This document shows, piece by piece, positions 26,592 through 38,048 of a stretch of 64,000 bases of DNA (positions within the stretch are counted from its first letter, which is position 1; each line of letters begins with the position of its first letter). This stretch comes from Narthecium ossifragum (lineage: Eukaryota; Streptophyta; Magnoliopsida; Dioscoreales; Nartheciaceae): contig OY986974.1 in NCBI GenBank assembly GCA_963920575.1, positions 23,226,509 to 23,290,508 of the forward strand. Reading direction: 5' to 3'. The position numbers were made by a program, and so were the translations under genes. The notes below the pieces were generated by a model. It was not told the DNA's origin. It searched no databases and was given only the letters and a program-made list of their open reading frames with translations.

Positions 26592-29500
26592 AATGGGTTG
26601 CCACCTTTTCCTGCTCCTCCCAATCATTCTCTTTTTTCAAATGAAAGGTGATTTTGAAACAATGAATGTTTCCTCTGATGTAGGAGTTGCTCACATCTAC
26701 TTATCTGCTCAAAGAATTTTGTTTTCGCCTTTAGGATATCACATGCTGCTTTGGATATTACAACATGGAGAGGAGCTGATAAAAGACATCACTAGTATTT
26801 TTTTTTCTTTCCATATTGTAAGCAATAAACTGTAAACAATCATCATGACTTATCTCTATGATGTACTATTTTGAGGTACAAGAAAACATGAAATCCTCTT
26901 TTAATGTCTAACGGAATCTTGCTGTGGCAGGTTCTTACAATTGTTTGATCCCAAGGAAATCCTTCCTGCTATGGATTCTGCCCTTCAACTATACTCATCC
27001 AACAGGTAACTATCCTGCCTATGACTTTAAATCATTTGCCTTACTTGGTATTCCTTGTTTTCCTGACTTGTAAATTTTTTTCTGCTTAGAGCTAAAGCTG
27101 TTGCTCTCTCCTTTGTTCCCACAGGCTAAATACACTGTAGATTTGTCGCTAGTTGCCTTAGTTTTCAAACAAGCTCAAGAACCTCAAACAATCCAATAAC
27201 TCAGTACAAGAAGCAAGTATATCATTGTTTTGACTGAAAAGACTACTCTGTGGCGCTAGAAGCCGATGAAAAAGATACCAACTTGGCCATCATCAACTGA
27301 TCAAGTTATGATACTGAGATATGATTCTTTTTGACACGCAGCAGAGGATTTTTTTCCAGTCTATGGTGGAGAAAGAGAGACATAGACTAATCATTTGTAT
27401 AGCTCTTTTCTATATTGTAACTTGGAAAGTGGAGATGACATATGAGGAGTTGCATGCACACTCATTGCATGGGGATAAAGAAGTGTGAGCTATCATATGT
27501 AGTTCAGGTCATGGCTTATCATTTTTAGCTGAAAAGGCAATTCTATGCCTTCTTTTCTTTTGCAAGAGCTGTAGAAAGCAAGAAGAGGACATATCTAATA
27601 GGCCTTTCTTGGGGACTTGAATCTTGTTGGACTAAGAAAAGGGACACAATAGAAGGTAAAATAGTATTCTAATCAAAAGGGAAGACAAAGGCTTTGTGAA
27701 CAGTTGAAAGTTCAAATGGATTCAATGTCTCATCTCAGTAGAAAGTTTATGTTATCTCCATATCTAATAGGCCTTATTGGTATCTCATGTCATGCAAACA
27801 TTTGAATGGAGGTACAAGTAGAACAGTGAAGAGTGTTAATTTGCTTTCCAGTTTCATACTGTCAATGATGAGAAGAATATCTAGATTTAGGTGCTGGCGA
27901 GGAGAAAATTAGTATATTATGTTCACCACTCTCATCAATCACACAAAAGATGGTAGGGAGATTGAGATGACTGAGATGAACCATTGGTTGCAAGAATCAT
28001 TAGCTCTTGTCTCATAGGATATGGAGAGCAAGATGATATCTGGGAGATGTGACATTTGATGAGAAATGAGCAAGGATGATGCCATATGCTGCTCTATCTC
28101 TATCTCTAGTCATGCCAAAAATGGAATGGGGCCTAAGAATCTGATTTCCAAGGGGAAGGCAAAAGGACTCAATGACATGTGGCGACTAATGAGTTGCTTG
28201 ATATGGTGTCCCCTGTTTTGGTCAACCATGTCATGTCAACCATGAGACTGTTCTTGTATGGATTGGATCCCCACACTTCACAGCCCATACTTGACTACGG
28301 CCCATTGGGTCATGAGATAACCCGAAGTTTTGACAATTTTTCCTTCTTTCGCGGTTTACAGAAAATCTCTGAAATTTCAAATACATTTCCCCTTTGGCAG
28401 CACCTTTGACGTAAATCCATGTCAGCTTTTCCTATCCTTCTACTCCAAAATATTTCAAAATATATTATTTTTTTATTTTACAATTTATGTGTTTACAATA
28501 TCATGCATCGTTTTCTCTAAATCATTCCCTAACTCATTAAAATACTTATTTTCTTATCTTTATCTTCTTATTATACGGTGGAAAATGATTCCATACTGAC
28601 GTGGTATGTCGCCGATGCTGATGTGGTGCTCAAGCATTGGGTAACATTTTGCGGCCATGACAACTTTTACCCATACGTTCTCTCTCATTTAATTTTTTTT
28701 CTTTACCCTTTTGTTTTTTCTATACGCCTCGATCTCCTCCTCTTGACTGTAGACTGGATCTCCCCCTCTTGGATTTGCAATCTTGAAGATGCCGGCAAAA
28801 TCCACTGACGATGGATTTTAAGGCCCACCAGGAAAGTGAACACATAATAGAGAGAGGAGAAAGATGAGAAATAAAAAGGCCGTAAAAGAAAGAAGATGGG
28901 AGGGGGAAAATAGAGATTGGTGAAAGAGATCTATAGCAGTGGGTGGAGTGGCGACGACATGTCGTTCATGAATTCACGTCGCAGAGATCGAATGGAGGGA
29001 TGAGGAGAATAATAGGGAGGGGGAATATAAAAGAAGGAAAAGAAGGATGGAGATGAGATAGAAAGATCAGAATGGACCGGGAGAGGAGGGAGAGGAAGAG
29101 GCTGTTCATTCGTGGGGCAACTGATGCACCTGGCATCGGACGCCCAACCAATGCATACACGAAGACCATCCTGTAAGTCCAACACCATCTCCTCCCAACC
29201 ACCTCGCTCATGCCACCTCAACCCTGCCGTCATCTCCTATCTCATCGACCAACCACCTCCGCCTATCCAAGCTCCTCACCGGTTTCTGACCACGCGCTTC
29301 CTTCCTCTCCGGCTCATCACCCTGCCCTGACGCTAGCCTAGGTCACGACCATCGACCGCCCATGCCCTTCCCTACTGCCTGACGATGTCCACGTGGTATG
29401 AGGACCATTTTCCTGACTTCGTTGACCCTGCTCCGCCGACCCAAGTCACCGATCATCTTTCTCAAACAACTCCGCGCGGCCCCCTTCCAGATCTGCCGTC

Positions 29501-30359
29501 CTATTGCCGGAGAGCCTCATCAGACCCAAGGGATTGAATCCTAAGGTCCTCCTAATGCTTCCTAGCATAATGGCGGAAGAGAGGGCGTTCAATGACCTCG
29601 TCGAAGAAGGAGGCGATGGGTGGGAGGCGACGAATGTGGTCAGGGTCGGGGAGGGGGAGGCGCTGACATCGGGGGATCCTGATGCACACACGATTCAACG
29701 GTTCATGTGTGCATCAGTTGGGCGTCCGATGCGGGGTGCATCGTTTGCCCCCCAAATCCGTCAATTCGTGGGCAGCCAACATCGCAAATGGATTAACGCC
29801 GGTGGATTAACGATGTTGACGGTTTAGAGTAAATGAATCGGCGAAGTGAGGATCATGGGAGATAAATGGGAGATAAGAGGGCATCTTGGGAAGAAGAAAA
29901 AAGAATCAGAAAAATGAAAAATGAAAAATGAAAAATAATAAATAATAAATAAAAGTTGTGCCATGTCACCAAAAAGACTGATCAATGCCTGAAAGCCGCA
30001 TCAAATGCCTACCAAGTGGCGTCGGCACCGTATCATAAGTCTTAATAAACTGGTTGACAAAATAAAAATAATAATTAAAGAGAATACATCTCAACAAATT
30101 TTCAATAAGAACAGCTTAACAAGATCACGAAGTGTGAATTGAATTACTCATTTCTCGGTCAAAATACTATACAATTGTCTTGAGCATCCAGCGACTACTA
30201 CTGTGTTGTTCCTGAACTCCAACTGACAGAATCCAAAACTAATCATAAAAGTAAAACAAAGAAGAAATAGTTTCAATCAGGCAACTATATATGTATATAT
30301 ATATGTACTAACGTCTAACTAATGGCAGCAACTATGTACTAACCAATCCTTCAATCTAC
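26592..30359. other. 3' UTR of the 5-phosphatase gene and non-coding spacer
   Basis: The 3' transcribed region probably reaches about 27.5 kb, because the segment up to there is shared with the inverted pseudogene copy. From 28.9 to 29.8 kb the base composition turns GC-rich, with a purine-rich tract near 28850-29100 and overlapping short frames on both strands that look like composition effects. An inverted repeat pair (29114-29164 and 29702-29752) marks this part as a likely transposon remnant. A short ATGAAAA-type repeat occurs near 29910-29950. Confidence 0.45.
29114..29752. mobile_element. Segment bounded by 51-bp inverted repeats
   Basis: Arm 1 (29114-29164) reads ggggcaactgatgcacc, then gcatcggacgcccaac. 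Arm 2 (29702-29752) is its reverse complement with a handful of mismatches. The 537 bp between are GC-rich and carry no recognisable protein. Size and layout fit a non-autonomous DNA element. No target duplication was identified, and the arms may lie inside a larger element. Confidence 0.5.
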
Positions 30360-30952
30360 CTAATTGGTGTGTTCGGGCAACCAGTCTCGCATCATAGCTA
30401 AATTGATGCTCGTCTTTCTTTCGCATTGGTAACTCCATTGAGAACAGACCTTGCCAACGTTTTGTTTAGTTGCAGTTCTTTTCTTCCAACCCTCATCAAT
30501 CTTCATCTTCCAGGCACGACAACGCTCACTACAAAATGTCAGCAACCTGAAAGATGAAATATATAAGATTTAATCTTTAGATTCCCCGACAACACAAAAC
30601 CCTAAAAGAATCTCAAGAACACCAAGAACAATATATAAGAGCATAAAATTTTGGATGCCTACCGGTACAAATAGATATCCTTTACTATCTTTCTCCGGCA
30701 AACGAAACAATCCCTAGATAACTCTCCAAAGACCTCCCACTTTGAGGCCCTGCTCTCCTTAGTCTTCGGCACGACCGCCTTGTTCATAGAAGGATCCGGC
30801 GCCACCGGGGGCTTCTTCTGCGGCTTCTTCGGCGGCGACATGGGAGGCAGAGGGCCGGGACGGAGCCCGGCGGCCGGGTCTTGTGACATAATGCGGTCTC
30901 CATAACCGGAGCCGATGCTGGAGGACCTGATAAGCCTGTAGTTCTTCCCCAT
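30360..30952 (-). CDS. FCS-like zinc finger (FLZ, DUF581) protein
   Basis: Two exons, 30952-30663 and 30546-30360 (TAG), give 158 residues. The N-terminal half is Pro/Lys-rich and disordered (MSPPKKPQKKPPVAP). The FLZ zinc finger is CFVCRRKIVKDIYLYR joined across the intron to LLTFCSERCRAWKM, which supplies the C-x2-C and F-C-S-x2-C ligands; the intron splits the finger. FLZ proteins bind the SnRK1 kinase subunits through this domain and act as adaptors in energy and stress signalling. After the finger a basic tail of about 45 residues (QWSYQCERKTSINLAMM) is longer than in many family members. The spacing between the two ligand pairs should be compared with the family. Confidence 0.85.
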
Positions 30953-32232
30953 CGCTATTACTAGGGTTTTCCAATAGCTTGAAAAAAAAAATCTAGGGTT
31001 TTGGACTGGTAGCTTTAGGGCTTTAGAGATATAAACGCAGGGCGGTGCTATTATAAGTAGAGTTGAACGCTATAAAGTCCGAATTATTTGGGCCTGGTGA
31101 CTCACGTATTTGCATGATTATGATGTTTGGTTGTGTTTCATATATACTATTATTATATTAATAAATGAGATCTATTTAAATTTATGATTCTCATACAACT
31201 GACTCATATCATTAATAAACCTTAATTAGGATTTTGAAACTAATGATCTCAGCTGTAGCACAGTAGTACCGGGAAATAATAGTACATGGGTGGGGTCAAA
31301 AGTTGTCCTTTGTCAGAAGAGTCAAACTCAACTTGGTGGACATTCACAACCACTTGAGGAAGTCAACGTTTCCTTCAACGTCCTCAGGTCCTGGACTCAA
31401 ATTCTGAAACCACCAATTTAATGCATGACGCGGATACACAAGGTTCATAGTGGACGTGTGGGAGTAGTACCTGTAGATAATGTGGATTGCATATGTGATT
31501 AGAATAAAACGAGTACATCTTACGATGCAAGATGGACTGATGGTAGCTACTATAGATACATACAAATCAGAGAGGAAGGGATCAGGATGCAATCTATGGC
31601 AGGGATGCAGTAGTATAGACCAGGCGACTAGTAGCAACTATCTAGGACATTTGAGCTCCTAAGCCAGTGTAACATGGGGGGGTTAGATCCTTGACAATTG
31701 TTTCCCTCAAATCGTCCTTATAATACCAAATCTTTCATCTTTTATCATATCCAACCGTCTAGATGATGCCACCACATCACCCACTAGTTAATTCCTCTCT
31801 TTTTTAAGTGAGTCCGGACCCTGAGAAGGCATCTCTCATGCGTCTTTTAGTTTCTCTTAAGATCCATAAATTTGGATCTAAACGTGCATTTAGGATGTTG
31901 TTTATCATGAAAATACAAGACATCATAGTAATCATGAAATTTAAATACAAGACATTTAGTTTAAAAAACCATAGAAAAATTTGAGGAATATCATAGTAAT
32001 CATGAAAATGAGTGTTATTTGCATATTTAGTAATATGATTCTCTTGAAATAACTGAAATTTGGATCTAAAGATGCCTCTAGGATGTTTATCAACATATAA
32101 TTTGTTAGAGTATACAAGGGAAAAAACGAGAAGAAATTCTCTATTAAAATCGATGAGATTAGTGGCATGAAAGTATACCTTAGTTCTTGGTAACTTGTAA
32201 TTTGGGCATATCTTTGTTCATATGGTTCTCAC

Positions 32233-33041
32233 GGCACGTTTAGTTCACCCACTCTGGCTGGAAAAGAATATATTTTTCCATCCCGAGAAGGCATTCTGTT
32301 ATTTGGTTCGCCCATTCTGATCGAAATAGAATGCCTCATTCATTCTCGAGGAGGAATGACCCATTCCTCCCACCTTCTGTATTGATCCATTCCATTCATG
32401 TCTGAATGATGAATGGTATGTCTAATGACATAATTACCCTTAGATAGTTAATTTCAATCGTTGAATTAAATCGCCTTGATCCTTGAATGAATTAAATCGA
32501 TACCGTTTGATTACAATCAGATCAATATATTTTATGTGGATATATTTTATATGTATATATTTTATGTATATATAAATATAAACCTAAAGGATAAAATGAA
32601 AAGTAAATAAACTATTAAATTTTATATCATCCTTATATAGCAGGATGGTTAAGAAGTGTATTTTTTTTTATCCCAATGACATCCTATGTGACAGGGTTTA
32701 TCTTATGTGACTGCTGATGTGGAGGGGGTAGTGGGGGAAGAGGGAGTTAGGGGTGGTTAGTGGGGAGTTATGAGGGGAGATGGGGGTTACCCTGCCACAT
32801 GGCAGGGGACCCACTAGTAGATATATATGACTGAATATGCATATATTAAGTGTTGTATATGTATAGTATGATCATTTACACATTATTCCTATTCCATTTT
32901 CATGTTCATTAGTACATACCAAACATATGAAACCATCATTCTCATTCTCATTTCTTGTTCAACCAAACACAGTTATCATCACTCCATTCCTCAGTTTATT
33001 CCATTCCTTGTTTCATTTCTCACTATGAACCAAACATGGTC
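32233..33041. mobile_element. MITE-like element with GTTTGGTTC-type ends, interrupted by other sequence
   Basis: The left end GGCACGTTTAGTTCACCCA and the right end (reverse complement GACCATGTTTGGTTCATAG) are inverted and of the type seen in PIF/Harbinger-like MITEs. Inside, several ATTCC/GGAAT-rich motifs mirror each other. At about 0.8 kb it is longer than most such MITEs, because a GT/GA-rich segment with hairpin and CTAGT (to 32818) sits within it, probably nested. A three-base TAA-type target duplication is not clear, so the ends may be eroded. Confidence 0.5.
32790..32818 (+). repeat. Hairpin followed by CTAGT, copy 2
   Basis: A perfect 8-bp stem CCCTGCCA / TGGCAGGG with a CA loop (32790-32807), six bases, then CTAGT (32814-32818). 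The preceding 100 bp are G-rich (gtgggggaagagggagttag), as before copy 1 at 18.5 kb. The phrase after it (TATATGACTG) is also shared with copy 1. Confidence 0.5.
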
Positions 33042-33439
33042 TTAAAGAGAAAGTAAGAGAATGTGTTTTTGAAAAAAGAAATGAGAGAGATGCCTTTTAG
33101 GTCCGTACTAAAAAAAGGGAGAAAATTTAACTTTTGTTCTTTTGTAGATAATGAGTTGGCATCATTTGGACAATTGGATACAACGATGGGTGAGAGATTT
33201 GATATTATAGGGACTATTTGAGGGAAATAATTATAGGGGATCTGAACCCATAACATGCTCGGCTAATCAAAACATAGAAAAAGGAAAACTTGATATTCCG
33301 CTTTGATATTAACACTTCTTCATCAGCCCTTTTTCGTATCCCCACAGATTAAAAAACCCAAAAAAAGCCAGTTAGATGCGTCCTCTTCTTGCTTTCTACA
33401 GCTCTATCAGTACAAAACTAGGTATAGGATTACCTTTTT

Positions 33440-35415
33440 TCAGCTAAAATCATCTGCCATGACCTGAACTACATTAGACATAAGATAGCTCACACTTCTT
33501 CATCTCCATGAGTCTGTGTGCATGCAACTCCTCATGTCATCTTCTCTTTCCAAGTATGAAGTACCAAAGATAGAAAATAACTATGCACATGATTAGTCTG
33601 TCTCTCTTTCTCCACCATAGACTGGAAATACTCTCTGCTACCTGTTAAAGAGAATTATATCAGAGTATCATAACTTGATCAGTTGATGCACCAAGTTGGT
33701 ATCTTTGCATTGGCTTATATCTCCCCAGAGTGATCTTTTCAGTTGAAGCAATGATATATAGTTGCTAGATGGCAATAAGCAGGCTTTGCAACCTCACTGC
33801 CTCCTTCTCTGGTGCATTGATATCTATGTGGTCCTCACAAATTACTTGAGCGCATCTGAAAGCTTAGTGACAAAACTGCAGTAATTTTAGCCCGCAGGAA
33901 CAAAGGAGGCGACAAAAAAAAAACGTAAGCTCTAATTAGAGAACCATAACAAGTTAGGAAGGTGGGAGATGAATAGGAGCTTACTTTAGGTGAATATCGA
34001 TGAATGTCCTCTTCTTGCTTTCATCTCCATTTACACGGTAATATGAAGTTAGTCACATCTTTAAAAGACACTATGACGGACAAGTCAAGTATCCTGATGA
34101 ACAAAATTATTGGGGTCAGATAAGGTAATATATCTTTGGGAAAGATATTTGATTGCGGAAATTCAAACAGAATTAGCAAGTTATCTACATTCGCAAAAAT
34201 AAAAAGGAATAATAGGTTAGACATTTGATTTGAAGTCATAGGTAGGAGCGGTACCAGTTCCATTAAGTGATCTGAAGGCCACATTCCCAGAGAGTGGTAG
34301 GAGTTCCTTGGGATCAAACAAAAAGTTAAAAATTGCAGTCTACCTGAAACAAGATTCAGCCCCTCTCTTGTCGCATACCAAATGCAGCATTTGAGATCCT
34401 GTACATAAAAACACAAAATAAAAAAAGAAATCCTGGACATGAATACAAAAAAATCTTTGTGAAAATAAGTAACTTAAAGTCACTATCATAGCAAAGGAAT
34501 TATGCATTATTTCAAAATCACCTTCGGTTTGAAAAACAAGATGGAGGGAAGTAGAAAAGGTGCCAAGTCATTTCAAAAGAAACCGAGTTCCGTGAAGCCA
34601 ATCCATGTGTGCAAGGGAGTAATTCTTCATCCTCGATTCACAGCTAGAGGAATTCGGCTATGATAGACAAGTTCGACTTCATGCAGTAAATATGCTATAG
34701 ACAGGCCTATGGCAACAGAGTTTCAAATAGCTGCAAAGATATTATAATTGATAAGGACACTTTCATATCATAGGATTTGATCACACCTTCCTTTATGAAT
34801 ATGTTCTCCACACAGTTTTATAAACCAAAAAAGAGGAATGAAACATAAACTCCACCTATCTCTAAGATGCAGTTAAGACTTGACCATACAGGTGTTCCGC
34901 GCTTTTCTTTTGGGTTCATGTCCTCTCCAGCATATCTATCTGAATATATTGAATACCTATGCGCGGGTCGGAAATAAAAAGTGTCATCATCCCAATCTTC
35001 AAAGACAGACCCACACTTGTGCTTTATCTGAAGCAGTTTGTAGAAATCAAATAAGAACTTTTGCACCCATCTTTGATGTTGGTTAAAGAATGGAAGACTT
35101 AGATCTTCTTTAACCAATGCAAAATCCATCTTCACCTAAGTTTTCTTTTCTGCAGATAAACAATGCTAAAATATTATCTTCCTGCTCTATTGTACTGCTC
35201 ATCAATACATTGGATACTTCAGAAACAAGCACAACCACTTAGGAAAGAGTAGGGAAATTACCTGATCTTTTTCCAACAATGCCCTACAGTTGTGCATTTC
35301 AACTAGAACCTTTGCAGAGTGATGGGAAAGAGCAATCTGATAATCCAAATCACCAAGACATGACTCAACTGGAGGAAGAGCGTAATAAAATTAATAGATA
35401 AGAAGTGCTTAACAT
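33440..35415 (-). pseudogene. Decayed inverted copy of the 3' half of the 5-phosphatase gene
   Basis: On the minus strand this repeats, in the same order, the intron end, exon 7, exon 8, exon 9, and 3' transcribed region of the gene at 23.3-27.5 kb. The exon 7 copy (35368-35262) is 107 bases against 109, a 2-base deletion that shifts the frame, and the catalytic phrase has become CLGDLDYQI. The exon 8 copy (35033-34885) keeps its 149 bases and reads SDRYAGEDMNPKEKRGTP, but its acceptor AG has become TG. The exon 9 copy (about 34790-34640) has stops and small deletions, including in the SDHRPV region. The 3' UTR copy (33440-33720) is still easy to align (gaggagttgcatgcacac). No exons 1-6 are seen. 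The copy is therefore partial and not able to make an active enzyme. Confidence 0.88.
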
Positions 35416-35699
35416 AGTTTAATTTTCAAACTTGAAAGATAATAACATGCACCTATGAAGTTCAAGTGGCAATACTTACTCTTGCTTCATATGCTGCCTC
35501 CAACCATTGCCATGAATAGGAAGTTCAGAGGAAGATATCCATATCACATGAAATAGAAACCACGTAAGATTGTTAGTGGGAATGCACTTTGCACAGTTGA
35601 TAGCTCCATATAATCCTTCTCCAGAAGACCATCACAGACGCACGATGTTTCGTACAAGTGTGCTTTACATGAAACATGTGTTCCTGCCAGAATTGTGCT

Positions 35700-38048
35700 T
35701 CATGTTAAACCAATCCATCTTTTAAAAGCCAGAGCTGCTTCTCTCCTCTTCACTTGAGCTTCTGTCTGAATCTTGGAAGCCTTTCCCTTATATAAGGTCC
35801 TGTGATATTTTAGCCAAAGAGACCTGTATTTGTACTTATCGATAAACATAGCATGCCCCTCCATCATTCCTATGACTTCCATAGCTCTAAGGAAAAACCC
35901 ACCTCTGACAAAGCAGTACAATAAGGAATCCAATAGCTCTTGATCAAATTTCATCAAACTTGAACTAGCAAGCACTTTCATTTCACCCCACAATTCGGTT
36001 ACTTCTATATATTTACCCCCAATAGCAGCATATGCAGTGACTAGAGAATGAAAAGTCTGGGCATTTGGAGTGTGCCCCAAAGCTCTCATCTTGTTAAGAG
36101 CCTTTTGAGCATCATTCATCAACCTTTTCTTGCAAAAGAAGTGTATCACACTGTTCCAATCATGAACTACACAATCAGCATTCGTATTGTACTTTATTTC
36201 TTCCAAAAGCTTAGCCATCAAACTCGCTTCACCATTCCCAGCACAGCCCTCCACTAAATTCTCAATTTCATGGCATCTGGGTCTCGACACATTTGACTCT
36301 TTCATCTCCTTAAACATATGAAGAGCACCACTTGAGTCCTGATGATGGACCCTGGATTCTATCAAAGTTTCATAGCAACTTGAATCAAGCTGGACACCAG
36401 CCTTCTGAGCATCCTTAAGAAGTGCTATCACCTCTTCTTGCCGATTGTCTTTGCAATAGGCTTTCAGAAGAGAAGAATAGACAGAAGAACCAAGTCGAAT
36501 TCCAGAAAATCTCATCTCATCAAGTAAGTCGTGCGCTTGGTCTAACATACCCAGAGAGATGCACGCATTTATAACCTGAACAACCGCTGAGTTCTCAACA
36601 GACACAGGAGAAGCTTCCTTGCTTGCTTTGATTAAAAATGCTCCCAAATCACTTATTTTTTCTGCTTCAAGAAAACCTCTAGTAAGTTTGGCATACATTT
36701 TTTCAGTGGGATGGAGGATTCCATGTTCACATTTAACCAATTCAAGTTGCGCCTGAAATTTTTCTGATAACAACTGAAGCAACTCCTTTGCCTCGGCTTC
36801 AAGCCTTGAAAAGTTTCTATCCTTTAAGAACTGATTATAAGATGGAGCTTGGCTTTTGATGAATTTGTAGTTATCTACCACACCCAACTTTTCATGTTCA
36901 TTTTTTTGAGAAGAAATAATCACCTTTCCGCTTGCAACAACTTCCAGTACTGATTTAGCCGCAGCCAGAGACCTCTTTGCTTCCTTCGCCTTCCTGAGCA
37001 TATCCAAGACAATATCAGCAGCAGATGCCAGGTCTCCAAATTTCAAGTGACAGGACAACAAGCATTCATAGAACTGCTGGAACTGCAAATCACCAAAACC
37101 AGAGGCTTCCTCAACATGCCTCTTCAGTTTCTTCACCTCATCTCTATGGCCATTCTTTTCATATATACGGGCAATCACGATCAACAAGTTGGCATCAACC
37201 TTCACCCCAACACGAGGCATCAATTCAAGAAGCTGCTCAGCTTTTCTTGTACTCCCAGACAACAGACAACCAGTCAATGCTATATTAAAAGCACTAGAAC
37301 TTGGTTTCATAGCAAGCAATGGCCTGTTACTTTTTTTTCGGGGATCAACCCTGTTATCCTTGAAGAGGAAGCCAATGTCCATAATCATCTCCGCAGCAAG
37401 TAATGCACCCGTAGCTGTTTGAGACATATGGCCAATGACTCCCAACCATGCTGATAGTGGAGGGTATGCTTCCATCTGTATTAACTTTCTCACAACATTT
37501 GATGCAAGGATTGGTAATTCGGATCTCGCTAGAATGAAAGAAAGATAAATAAGAGCTTCCCTCTCCAATAATTCATTCTTGTTCTCGTCAAAAGCCATCT
37601 CCACCAAACTGTATGCTTTGTTGAGCCAATGGATATCAGAGGTCTCTGTGAGGCTAGAAATGAGTTTGTTTAGGACAGATTTTCTAGGGAAGCCATCCAT
37701 ATGCATGTGCTGCTCATACAACTTCCACGCATCGACAAATCTTTGTTCATCAACTGCATTTACCAAATCAAATGCTAGTCGAGATGGGTCACGAGCCTGG
37801 ACCAATATAGGCTCAGCCACCGTGGAGAAAGAAAGTAGGCAAGGAAATGGTTTCAGCTTCATGACTTTGAGTTCCTCCATGCTCACAGAAGGAGATGCCA
37901 TAGACTGGGGAAAGAAACTGTGAAAGAAAGCACCTTGGTTCCGATAGCCAATGCTATATTGCTGACGAACCAAAGATGCAAGTAGAGATGAAGCGAGAAA
38001 TACAGGGCATCGACAGGAAAACCTTCTAAAGGTAAACACTGCAGCCAT
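35700..38048 (-). CDS. Pentatricopeptide repeat protein, mitochondrial type, intronless
   Basis: A single open frame of 782 residues from ATG 38048 to the stop at 35700. The N-terminus (MAAVFTFRRFSCRCPVFLAS) is Arg/Ser/hydrophobic-rich and acid-free, as in an organelle transit peptide. The PPR motifs are spread and partly degenerate: SAFNIALTGCLLSGSTRKAE, SVYSSLLKAYCKDNRQEEV, DWNSVIHFFCKKRLMNDAQ and TFHSLVTAYAAIGGKYIEV. Long helical spacers lie between them (KAKEAKRSLAAAKSVLEVV and the QLLSEKFQAQLELVKCEHG stretch). The overall plan recalls the Arabidopsis At1g03100/At4g17616-type proteins, named from memory and not checked. There is no E or DYW domain. Its RNA target is unknown. It is divergently arranged with SPC3. 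Confidence 0.92.
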   Translation of the reverse strand: MAAVFTFRRFSCRCPVFLASSLLASLVRQQYSIGYRNQGAFFHSFFPQSMASPSVSMEELKVMKLKPFPCLLSFSTVAEPILVQARDPSRLAFDLVNAVDEQRFVDAWKLYEQHMHMDGFPRKSVLNKLISSLTETSDIHWLNKAYSLVEMAFDENKNELLEREALIYLSFILARSELPILASNVVRKLIQMEAYPPLSAWLGVIGHMSQTATGALLAAEMIMDIGFLFKDNRVDPRKKSNRPLLAMKPSSSAFNIALTGCLLSGSTRKAEQLLELMPRVGVKVDANLLIVIARIYEKNGHRDEVKKLKRHVEEASGFGDLQFQQFYECLLSCHLKFGDLASAADIVLDMLRKAKEAKRSLAAAKSVLEVVASGKVIISSQKNEHEKLGVVDNYKFIKSQAPSYNQFLKDRNFSRLEAEAKELLQLLSEKFQAQLELVKCEHGILHPTEKMYAKLTRGFLEAEKISDLGAFLIKASKEASPVSVENSAVVQVINACISLGMLDQAHDLLDEMRFSGIRLGSSVYSSLLKAYCKDNRQEEVIALLKDAQKAGVQLDSSCYETLIESRVHHQDSSGALHMFKEMKESNVSRPRCHEIENLVEGCAGNGEASLMAKLLEEIKYNTNADCVVHDWNSVIHFFCKKRLMNDAQKALNKMRALGHTPNAQTFHSLVTAYAAIGGKYIEVTELWGEMKVLASSSLMKFDQELLDSLLYCFVRGGFFLRAMEVIGMMEGHAMFIDKYKYRSLWLKYHRTLYKGKASKIQTEAQVKRREAALAFKRWIGLT

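Larger units (their letters stand above)
30953..33439. other. Spacer with transposon remnants
   Basis: The first 100 bases hold the FLZ promoter and leader. From 31.1 to 32.2 kb the DNA is AT-rich and I see nothing coding. The phrase ttaggatgtt(g)tttatca near 31890 and 32085, each following a tttggatctaaa phrase, indicates a small internal duplication. 32233-33041 is a MITE-like element (listed separately). Confidence 0.4.

Noticed and set aside
28931..29330. Overlapping frames of 72-100 codons on both strands
   Set aside because: GC-rich and purine-tract composition; no known motif; overlaps an inverted-repeat element.
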